DNA from: Pezicula radicicola
Lineage: Eukaryota > Ascomycota > Leotiomycetes > Helotiales > Dermateaceae
Length of the DNA: 64,000 nt
Direction of reading: 5' to 3'
Assembly (NCBI GenBank): GCA_003008705.1
Contig: PDUO01000051.1
Coordinates: forward strand, 63,198-127,197
Part shown: positions 55,591-64,000 of the stretch, in pieces
How the letters are laid out: every line of letters starts with the position of its first letter
Numbering within the stretch: position 1 is the stretch's first letter
The notes under the pieces: model-generated
Seen by the model: the letters and a program-made list of their open reading frames with translations, nothing else
Database searches by the model: none
What the model was told of the DNA's origin: nothing
Made by a program: the position numbers and the translations under genes

Positions 55591-56625
55591 ATGAATTCCG
55601 AAAACAAAGTCTTCCTTATCGGGCCTGGATTCATTGGTGGTGAGATTCTCGACGTCCTTCTCAAGGAAGGCTACGATGTCACAACGCTCGTCCGCAGAGA
55701 GTCCGCTGCAACCGGCCTTCAGAAGCTTGGTGCGAAGACGAGACTTGGCTCTTTAGATGATCAGAATGTCATCACTGATCAATCGGCCTTGAGTGACATT
55801 GTAATACACACCGCGACGGCCGACCACCTTCCATCAGTGCAAGCAGTTCTTGATGGCATTGCTAAACGTGCGGAGAATGGTAAGACGACAATATACATAC
55901 ATACTAGCGGCGCTGGTGTGCTGGGCGACAATTCTGAAGGCGAATTCAAAAGCGATATTGTTTACCAAGATGACAGACCTGAGGATATCGAGGCTCTTCC
56001 TATTACTGCACCGCATCGAAGAATCGATCTGGCTATTGTGGATGCTCGCAAGAGGCTAGGAACCCAGGCAAGGTTGGCGATCATGATCCCGCCTCTCGTC
56101 TACGGAGCCAGCTCACGCGAATCACGATTATCAATTCAATTGCCTACTCTTGTTCGATATTCGATAAAGCATCGCTACTCTAGCCAGATCGGCAAGGGCC
56201 TCTCTGTGTGGTCTCAAGTCCACGTCAAGGACCTCGCGAGGGGATATGTTACGCTGTTACACTACCTTGAGGTCGGGGATGCCGAGGATATTGTGAAGAA
56301 CCCGTATTGGTTCTGTGAGAATGGTCAGCAGCTGTCTTGGGGCGAGTGTGCGAAGGAGATTGGCAGAGTGTTGTATCAGGCTGGCCAAATTGAAAGCCCA
56401 GAACCCAAGACCATTCCTGAAAAACTTTACAGCGATGTGTTCGGCACTTTCTCTGGCATTGTAGCAGGCTCAAACGCCCGGAACAAGGCGATTCGGCTGA
56501 GGAAGCTTGGGTGGGAATCGAAAGAGAAGAACACACTTGACTCATTGCGTGAAGACGAGATCCCAGCAATTTTGAAGGAGGGGGCTAGGGAATTCCAGGG
56601 ATATACTGCTCCCGTAGCTTCATGA
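55591..56625 (+). CDS. NAD(P)-dependent epimerase/dehydratase-like oxidoreductase (extended SDR)
   Basis: An intronless 344-codon gene. The N-terminal Rossmann motif reads KVFLIGPGFIGGEILDVLL with GxGxxGG spacing. DIVIHTATADH, YIHTSGAGVLG and IMIPPLVYGASS follow the pattern of NmrA-like/extended short-chain dehydrogenases. The canonical YxxxK is not clearly present; HRRIDLAIVDA stands where it would be expected, so the catalytic type is uncertain. The probable role is reduction or rearrangement of a small metabolite with NADPH, in the cytosol. The next gene (cupin) is convergent 321 bp away. The frame is undamaged. Confidence 0.85.
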   Translation: MNSENKVFLIGPGFIGGEILDVLLKEGYDVTTLVRRESAATGLQKLGAKTRLGSLDDQNVITDQSALSDIVIHTATADHLPSVQAVLDGIAKRAENGKTTIYIHTSGAGVLGDNSEGEFKSDIVYQDDRPEDIEALPITAPHRRIDLAIVDARKRLGTQARLAIMIPPLVYGASSRESRLSIQLPTLVRYSIKHRYSSQIGKGLSVWSQVHVKDLARGYVTLLHYLEVGDAEDIVKNPYWFCENGQQLSWGECAKEIGRVLYQAGQIESPEPKTIPEKLYSDVFGTFSGIVAGSNARNKAIRLRKLGWESKEKNTLDSLREDEIPAILKEGAREFQGYTAPVAS

Positions 56626-56946
56626 GGATCTAAAGCTAGGCATTATCCCTAAAATAGGTATTGACTTTTTTTGAGATTGGTTTCAGATGCCTATCTTATA
56701 TCAAATTTACTTTCCTACTTATTGTATTCCTCCCTTTGAAGCATATTGTCCTGTTATCGGTGCGATACCGGGGGGAGGAAGATGAGCGGATCATGACGAT
56801 CACAATGTACATCATTTAGGCTTGTTCTAAGATTCTCGAATAATTCTTGAATTATTCCGCGCCTCTCCCTCCTTCTAGGCACTTTCCGGCACTAAATTTT
56901 GTATGCCATTTCATCCCTCGAACCTCGTTACAAAAGATTGATGTAG
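56626..56946. terminator. Convergent 3' intergenic region
   Basis: The 3' ends of the epimerase-like and cupin genes face each other here, so both transcripts should end in it. No single polyadenylation signal stands out. Confidence 0.35.
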
Positions 56947-57597
56947 CTATATATTACGAGCCTTCTTCAAAGTCCTCCCCCAAACGAACCATGCATTCTC
57001 TATCAAAAATTCCATCGTTACCTGCGGAATTCTTATGCTCTGTAGATCTTCACACTTGACATAATCAATTTCCTGTTTAAGAGTCTCCGTTTGGGCTGTT
57101 GGGAAGAACCCAGTAGGCTTGCTATATTCGTATATTGCTGTGAACTTTCCTTCGGAGACTAATTTCTGATCTTTCGAAAGACCCAACTTCTGAAAATCGA
57201 GGTCGGGTGGACATGCAGTCCAAGCGTGAGGTACCCCAGGACCTATGAGCACTAGAGTCATAGGTGGGATAACATATAGCTCACCACCCAACTCTACGAC
57301 GCCAACACCATCAGGGACGAAAATCTTCTCCGTGACATATCGCCGACCTCCGTCAGGTGAGTCTCTGGTCATGTGAACATGTCTCGGCATCCGATTCTCA
57401 GTGGTGAAGCGTAACGCGCCATGGGGACCGCAGAAAGATGGTGTGCTCGAATCTTTTGCATTGCCGGCGTTGTAAATGATAAGGCTTCCTGGAATATTCA
57501 ACTCTGCAGTAAATGTATCCTTGACAGAAGCTCCTTCTCCATGAACGAGGCGCGAGCCATTTGCGAGACTGAATCCAAATTCTTGCTGAGTTATCAT
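56947..57597 (-). CDS. Cupin-fold protein
   Basis: An intronless 216-codon gene. Cupin motif 1 appears as PRHVHMTRDSPDGGRRYVTEK, with two His and a Glu, and motif 2 as PGVPHAW with a third His. These are the usual metal ligands of RmlC-like cupins. Small fungal cupins of this kind act as dioxygenases, isomerases or cyclases in secondary metabolism, and many are uncharacterised. It lies between the epimerase-like and GMC oxidoreductase genes, and a joint pathway is inferred from position only. Confidence 0.75.
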   Translation of the reverse strand: MITQQEFGFSLANGSRLVHGEGASVKDTFTAELNIPGSLIIYNAGNAKDSSTPSFCGPHGALRFTTENRMPRHVHMTRDSPDGGRRYVTEKIFVPDGVGVVELGGELYVIPPMTLVLIGPGVPHAWTACPPDLDFQKLGLSKDQKLVSEGKFTAIYEYSKPTGFFPTAQTETLKQEIDYVKCEDLQSIRIPQVTMEFLIENAWFVWGRTLKKARNI

Positions 57598-57994
57598 TGT
57601 AAAATGAATAAAAAGCGATCAAAGTTGAGATAGTTTGTCGAGAATGGTTGTGCAGTAGACCACGATGAACAAGAACTGTGATGTACTTTTGACTTTCTCC
57701 ATCAATCCATCATTGGGTAGGTTACTCGTACGAAGTACACTATCGCTTATTGTGATGCTTCCGCCAAATCCAACAGCATCCGACAGCATCCGACAGTACT
57801 ACGTCGTTGCATACTCTAGCCAATTATTGATTCGTTTTAGAAAGGGAGTAATTTGTCAGCCTTTGTGTTTCCCGCCTCCAGGCACAAAAACTGGCCATTA
57901 AGTCCTACAGTATACCCCTTAGTTTGTTCACTGATTTATGTCTATTTCCACGTGACGAATGAGCTCTTTAGGTCATTTCACCAGCTAAATTACT
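57598..57994. other. Upstream region of the cupin gene
   Basis: Contains a short tandem repeat ACAGCATCCG (about 2.5 copies near 57770-57796). No gene. Confidence 0.4.
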
Positions 57995-58260
57995 ACATGA
58001 ATTCAGAAATACTTCTTATAAAGTAAAAAAGAATAAAATTTAAAAAATAAAATTGTAACTTATATAATATAAGTAATTAAATAAACTAAAGGTTTATTCT
58101 TTTAGTATTTTATTTATTTATAAAGAATATAATTATATTATTATATAAAATAAAATAAAAAAATTAGGTATTTATATAAAAACTAAATACAAAGTTAAAT
58201 AATAGTTATGTTTTAATCTTTTCTATCTCTTAATCTCCTTTCCGCTCTTATAAAAAAGAA
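57995..58260. repeat. AT-rich block (probable RIP-degraded repeat)
   Basis: About 260 bp of extreme AT content with A-runs at the right edge, lying between the cupin and GMC genes. Confidence 0.5.
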
Positions 58261-58412
58261 AAAAAAGAAAAAGATGGCGCAGAGAAGGGTAGTTCTTTCT
58301 TTTATACTATTGTTAGTTAAGCTTATCGGCTAACCACGTCTTGTATAGTACATAGTCTCTATCGGTAGGACTGTGTACATCGGCGTTGTATACAGAGTCT
58401 ACTCGTAAACAA

Positions 58413-60117
58413 TTAACATATTGAGGTTCGCGCTTGTTGCCCTGCGTATAACCCTAACATCATCGCGGTTGACTGGGCATTAACCCGTGGAGGGCGCGAT
58501 AGGACCGAGGCATCAACAATAGAAAGTCCGCTAATGCCTTTGACGGTAAAGTCATGGTTCACTACATCGCCGAAGCGGCACGTGCTTGTATAGGTCCAGC
58601 CTTCCACATACATTTTTTTCAGCCAACGCTGCAGCTCTTCTCCGACCAAAAGCTTCTTTTCCTCACCCAGTGAAGCACACTGATTCTCTGTGGTTAAACT
58701 GTCGCCGCCAGGGAACATCGGGAACGTAATAGGTGTAGTCTTTTTGATGGGTTTGTCGTCGTCTTGGTACCATCTTGAGTACAGCCGCCCTATCCGTCTC
58801 ATTACCATCTGGGACCACGGGCCGGCAAGCTCTCGCCGATATGACTGAAGAGACGTTGCGGTGATCACCTCTCTGACAGAAATGAGACCCTTTGCCATAG
58901 CAGCGATCTCTTCTGGGTCGTTGAGACCTGGGCTAGAGATGGTCAACTCCGCCTGCGGATCAGCGCTTGACAGCACGACGGATCCTTCGGAGATCGGATT
59001 AGACAAGACCAAGAAGACGGTGAATTGCTGATTCAGCCTCTTTAGCAGCGGCGCCGGGAGTAGTTGCAAGAATTTCTTCATTACGTTGCGCTTAGTGGGC
59101 GAACGATACTTGGTCGGAAGCATTCCAAGTGTGAACGTTGCTAGCTGTGTTGCAATGCGCCCACCACTGAGAGTGCCAATCAGGTAATCCTCGGTCATAG
59201 CCATGGTTTGAGCCATGGTGTGGTCGATTGGAAGATGAGAAATGACGCTGAAGGCAATAGCAGGCTTATCTTTCAAATGCATGCCTACGTGGGGGTTGTC
59301 CAGAATAAGTTCAATATTGTGCTTCTTAAGCACTTCTGCATCCCCAATACCGCTCAGCATCAACAACTTCGGCGAATGGAGGGCACCCCCACTAAGATAA
59401 AATTGAGCTTGCGGCTCCATCAGCTGTTGTATTGTGGCCTGATCTTGGTCCAAGTCCTGGAATTCAACACCGATAGCCCGGGGCTGGCTGGGTATCGAAA
59501 ATAATCCGAGTTACCAGAACATTAGTCTTGATGGTCAGGTTCTGAAAAGATGCATCTTTATTTGTCGGGAGCAGACTCGTAGCGGAATGGCGTTCTTCTT
59601 GCGCATTAAAAAGAGAATGAGGATGGTAAATGCCAATATGGGCAGTGTCTGTTTTAACTCCATTCTCCCCAAGCCCAGCATTTTTCATAGCCTCGGTCAT
59701 ACAACTTTGAAAGCGATTTGATGAGTCTCTCTCATGGGCGACCTTATTGCTGATTTCAGCAAAAGCTCTCTGGACTTTCTCCCATTCCAAAAATGGGTGT
59801 TCCTTGAAGAATACACTGTCTTGTGTCTCTTTCATAAAGATACCCGAGTTGATTGAGCTGCCGCCTCCCAGGACATTGGCACAGGCAGCCCAGGAGCCGG
59901 ATTGCGTTCGGGTCCACTGGACGGCTTTATCGAGACAACGGGGGAATCTGGAGTCGTCCACCTTTAGAGCGCCTCGTTCAAGAAGAAGAGTCTTGCCCTT
60001 CTTGGCAAGACTTGCGGCTAGAGGACAGCCTGCAGTGCCTCCTCCGATGACAATGTACTGATACGCGGGTTGGATCGAATCCTGGAGCCCAGTGGGACTG
60101 CTTGTGTCGTTATTCAT
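58413..60117 (-). pseudogene. GMC oxidoreductase with an apparent 1-nt frameshift
   Basis: Start ATG 60117. The N-terminal part has the ADP-binding fold YIVIGGGTAGCPLAASLA and VLGGGSSINSGIF (GMC signature 1). After the shift come FYLSGGALHSPKLLMLSGIG (signature 2), the active-site region STCRFGD and the C-terminal SIVDASVLSR ... NAQSTAMMLG. The length, about 568 codons, is normal for the family (choline dehydrogenase, aryl-alcohol or secondary-metabolite oxidases using FAD). Frame one ends just after DTQPAPGYRC; frame two reads on from IGVEFQDLDQDQ. One extra base in the CCGGGGC tract at 59477-59482 explains this, and no intron fits. It could be a pseudogene or an assembly error. Confidence 0.8.
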
Positions 60118-60778
60118 ATTAGGCAAAGCTTAGTAGCCTTGAGTAGGGACGTTGAATAGATAATTCTTGAGATCCGAAGTTGGATAGAAATACTTATACA
60201 TGAGGGCTTCAAGTTGGTCTTACAGCAAGTCTTTTTAAGATCGCCTAGCTAAGTGGCCAGATGCAAATAGAACGAGGTCTTAGACTTTACATATTAATAT
60301 CACAGCTGGTATTAGTAAGTGCAGATTGAGGTGAGGGAGTGGCCTGTATGTACTCGAAATGCGTCGACGAAAGCATTCGGATTTGTCTGCCTTCGCTTCC
60401 CTCAAGATGCTCGACTCTCTTGGCGCATCTGGCCTCTGTATACTCTTTAACACTGGCATCTGCATTTAGATAGGAGCTATTTGGAATTATTTCTACTCTC
60501 TTAATAATTGTCATCGGCCTGTCTAGAACTCAATAAAAAACTGCCTCGGACTACTTGATTTACCGCGTCTTGGCAGTGTGGCTCTCAGCCCCCTCCCATT
60601 CCGGCAAAAACCTCACAGAGCCGCAAACAGTAATCTCGGGCATGAGTATTAAATATGAAGTATGTATTATATACTGTGAGAGATTTATCCGCCCGCTTTG
60701 CATCCTCGTCGCCCTTTCTCCCCGTGATAGATAGCATTAGTGAACCTAACCTTGTCGCAATCCTGTTGTCGACCTTTA
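60118..60778. promoter_or_regulatory. Divergent region between GMC oxidoreductase and ABCG transporter genes
   Basis: A 661-bp head-to-head interval. Minus-strand frames at 60280-60514 overlap in two frames without motifs and are not called. Co-regulation of the two genes is possible from the layout. Confidence 0.4.
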
Positions 60779-63700
60779 ATGGAGTTGACGCCAATCTCAC
60801 TTCAAAGAATGGAGGGAGAGAAGAAGGATCTCGAATCATGCCCTGGGAGTTCTCAGGGCGCAGCTTCGGAATCCCTGGGCAATGACCTTGGCTTTCACGC
60901 TGTGGATCTCGTGGATGTGCAAGTCTGGAGGCTCTCGGCGAGCACAGGTGGATCGAAATTGCCTCCGTGGGCCTCCATAGCCGCTGCGAGGTCGCGACTA
61001 AGGACAGAAAGAAGAGATGTTCCAGCAAAGACCATTCTGAGAGATGTTTCGGCATATATGCCCAGTGGGAGTCTTACGGCCATCATGGGCGGCAGTGGAA
61101 GCGGAAAGACCACTCTATTGGACGTCCTGTCACAGCGCATCCGCGAGGGACCACTTCATCTATCCGGCAGCATGACCTACAATAAGCGCAAGGATCTGTT
61201 GTGTACTGGCACGACAGAAGCAAGAAGTGGCGCGGCCTATGTAATGCAGCAAGACGTACTCTTGCCTTCTCTGACGGTTCGCGAGACACTGCAATATGCC
61301 GCCGATCTTCGTCTGCCCCGTCGCACGACAAAAAAAGAGCGGAAAAGGATGGTTAACGACGTAATTACAGAACTTGGCTTGACATTGTGCGCCGACACGA
61401 GGATAGGCCAAAATTCCTACGGTGGCTGCAGCGGCGGCGAGAAGAGACGGACCAGCATCGGCGTACAGTTGCTTGCGAATCAATCAGTACTCTTTCTAGA
61501 CGAGCCAACAACGGGTTTAGATGCCACTTCCGCCTTCCAAGTGGTGCAAACTCTCAAAAACCTGGCCAAGAAAGGGCGAACAATCATCATGACCAGTAAG
61601 CGGATGGCATTTTCATTCTAACAATAAATATCTTTGCTAATGTAAAGCAGTACACCAGCCTCGTGTAGAGATCTGGAGTCTTTTAGACCATTTAGTCTTG
61701 CTCGCCACAGGCTCGGTCGTCTATTCAGGCCCAGTGGCAAAGTGTCTTCCATATTTCGAGCAAATGGGTTATAAGTTGCCGGCATTCGTCAATCCTGGTG
61801 AATTTCTGGTCGATCTCGCCGCCGTTGATACCAGATCCCAAGAGCTGGAGACTCTTTCTGTTGCCCGAGTTGACGCTCTGCTCAAGGCATGGAGAATGCA
61901 ACAATCCCATGGTTTTGAAAAAGGAGTAGAGACCAGCGTCTCAGAGGTCCTGGCTCGACCAAGAGAGGGAACTGCTCTGCAACGGATTTCAGCATTAATA
62001 CGAGAAATCCATACCCTCACCCGAAGGACCTGGAAGGTTACTTGCCGAGATCGGCTTGGGGTACTTGCCAGCATTGTTGAAGCCGTCGCCATGGGTGTCA
62101 TGACCGGCTGGATATTCCTCCGCCTCGATACCGACCTTGCTGGTATTCGATCCAGGGAAGGCGCATTATACTCTGCGTCTGCCTTGCAGGGTTATCTAGT
62201 CCTTCTATTTGAGACGTATAGACTAACTACAGACATTGAAGTGTTCGATCGCGAACGTAGTGAAGGTGTTGTCAGCGTGACTGGCTTTGTCTTCAGCCGG
62301 AGAATGGCCCGGTTTTTAACGGAGGACCTACCAGTCCCCCTTGTGTACTCAGTCATATTATACTTTATGGCGGGCTTCCGTTCTAATCCAGGCCAATTTT
62401 TCAATTTCTTTGCAGTAGTTCTTCTTCTGCAGTACATCGCTGTAAATATAGCCATTGTGTGCGTGGCCATTAGCCGCAATTTCTTAACAGCGTCTCTTAT
62501 TGCGAACTTGGTCTTCACCTGGCAATCATTAAGCAGTGGGTTCTTTGTGAATGTCAAAAATCTCCCCATTTGGCTGCGATGGACAAAGTGGACTGGTTAT
62601 GTGGTATGCGCTCTATACAACCAACCTGCTAGCCACACGCTAACATGTCCCAGCATTATGCTTTTGGGGCCCTCTGCTCGAATGAGTTCGCCGGGCAGTT
62701 CTACGATTGTCCCAGTTCGAACGAACCAACTGCCGTTGCTTGTAAGGAATACACTGGCGCCTACATCCTGGCTCTGCTTGGCCTACCAGAGAACTGGATT
62801 GTGAGGCCCATTTTGGCTTTGCTGGGTTTCGCAACTGCTTTTAACGTTCTCGCAGTACTTATCTTGCATTTGAAAGAAAAGGAAATGAAGATATCCCGAG
62901 TCCAGATCACTGCTACTGGTGGTTCGGCTGGAAAATTGCAGATTACAGGACGACCTACCAACGAGGTCAGGACGGTAACAATCGGACTAGACAAATGTGC
63001 GCTGGATGTCGAGAAAAGAAGTTTCTCGAGGAAAAAAGTTAGAAAGGCCATTTTCAAGCCGATCTCAGCAACCTTTGAACCTGGAGTTTTAAATGTCATC
63101 ATGGGTCCTTCTGGGAGTGGGAAGACGTCTCTTCTTAATTTTATGGCTCAACGATTGAAAGGCACTCTAGGGACAACATATTGCTCATCTGGGAGGATGC
63201 TATTCAACGGATCCATCGCTTCAGAATCTATTATACGGTCGATATGCTCGTACGTGCCGCAAGACGATGATGGGTTGCTACCCTCCCTGACAGTTAGAGA
63301 GACGCTTCGCTTTGCCGCACTCCTTCGTCTTCCCTCTCGGATGAGTAAGGCGGAAAAGGAGAGAAGGGCAGAATCCATGCTACTCAAACTCGGCCTCAAA
63401 GACTGTGCAGATACTTTAATCGGCAGTGAATATATCAAAGGCATCAGCGGAGGTGAGAGGAGGCGGGTCACCATTGCCATACAAATCCTGACCGACCCTC
63501 GCATCCTGTTCCTAGATGAGCCAACTTCGGGACTCGACGCATTCACCTCCTCAACAATCATTGACGTCCTTGAAGGACTCGCAGAGGAGGGTCGAACCAT
63601 CATCTTTACTATTCATCAGTCACGCTCAGATCTGTTCAAACGGTTCGGGAGCGTACTTCTATTAGCCAGTGGCGGTGATATCGCTTATTCCGGTCCAACC

Positions 63701-64000
63701 TCAAATATGCTGCCCTACTTCGAATCACTAGGCTTCGCGTGCGCCGAGACCACCAATCCTGCCGACTTTGTTCTGGATCTCGTCACAGCCGATCTGCACA
63801 ACGCCGGCACCCTTATTTCCAGCCGGACTGCTGTCCCGTTGCAAGCATGTGTTGAGGATGACTCCCAGGTTTTAGCACTAGGTATGCTTGGGCGGGAAAG
63901 ATCCTCGTTCTGCACTGCCTTACCTATTCTCATTCATCGAGGCATCATCAACCTCCGTCGGCAACCAAATCTAGTCTCGGGCCGTATCTCTCAGCTCGTG
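60779..64000 (+). CDS. Full-size ABCG transporter, 3' end outside the window
   Basis: Layout is NBD1-TMD1-NBD2, and TMD2 lies beyond the edge. NBD1: Walker A MGGSGSGKTTLL, signature CSGGEKRR, Walker B SVLFLDEPTTGLD, then IHQPRVEIW joined across an intron at about 61595-61652. TMD1 lies at about 62080-62870. An intron of 50 nt at 62602-62651 removes an apparent frame change and leads to YAFGALCSNEFAGQ and CKEYTGAYIL. NBD2: MGPSGSGKTSLL, ISGGERRR, RILFLDEPTSGLD, TIHQSRSDLF. Both sites keep all catalytic residues. This resembles fungal ABCG proteins built from two White-type halves; they export lipophilic compounds. The substrate is unknown. ATG 60779 was chosen as the first clear start; 60809 is an alternative. 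Confidence 0.87.

Noticed and set aside
60280..60514. Regulatory gene between GMC and ABCG genes
   Set aside because: Two overlapping short frames compete, neither has a DNA-binding motif, and no splice partner was seen.
62600..62810. Apparent frameshift in the ABCG transporter after TMD1
   Set aside because: A 50-nt intron (GTATGC ... GCTAAC ... CCCAG, 62602-62651) joins the two frames in phase, so the gene is intact here.

Overview
The window reads as nuclear DNA of a filamentous ascomycete (Pezizomycotina). The genes carry short GT..AG introns of about 40-70 nt. The families are fungal: Zn2Cys6, Clr5, HET, RTA1, ABCC and ABCG transporters, DUF3723 and DUF6594. Several AT-rich islands and many stop codons are of the kinds left by repeat-induced point mutation (RIP, CpA to TpA). 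Leotiomycetes would fit, but that is only an impression. Gene content, broken genes and short inverted-repeat elements mark this as an accessory, fast-evolving region. No tRNA, rRNA or CRISPR was seen.

Layout. 0-8 kb: a 5'-truncated P450 at the edge, a 433-bp inverted-repeat element, and an intact ABCC (MRP-type) transporter. 8-18 kb: a Clr5-domain regulator, a rhodopsin/PTH11-type receptor fragment, a P450 with one in-frame TGA, a DUF6594 scrap and a Ty1/Copia scrap. 18-31 kb: a mostly empty stretch, an orphan protein with a possible zinc ribbon, a divergent Zn2Cys6 regulator/Kelch protein pair, remnants of a CadD-type cadmium transporter and a second Kelch protein, an AT-rich block, and a nucleotidyltransferase. 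31-37 kb: a secreted FAD-linked oxidoreductase, an ankyrin remnant and an MFS transporter of the Dal5-like anion:cation symporter type.

38-47 kb is the most interesting part. It holds a HET-domain gene whose 700-codon frame is interrupted only by two TAG codons. Next is a second, heavily mutated HET gene whose start abuts a 5' fragment of a dynamin-like GTPase gene. An intact dynamin-like GTPase follows on the opposite strand, then a 124-bp tandem repeat and a C2H2 protein with an unresolved 48-bp coding repeat. HET proteins act in fungal non-self recognition, so this may be an allorecognition-type neighbourhood.

47-55 kb: repeats, a broken DUF3723 gene carrying a short telomere-like motif, a minisatellite, two inverted-repeat elements, an RTA1-family membrane protein and a beta-lactamase-like remnant. 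55-64 kb: an NAD-dependent epimerase-like enzyme, a cupin, a GMC oxidoreductase (with a probable 1-nt frameshift) and a full-size ABCG transporter that runs off the window. These four could be a small metabolic or detoxification cluster with its own exporter.

Limits: exon borders were placed by eye from splice motifs and reading frame. Family names come from motif recognition without any database search.
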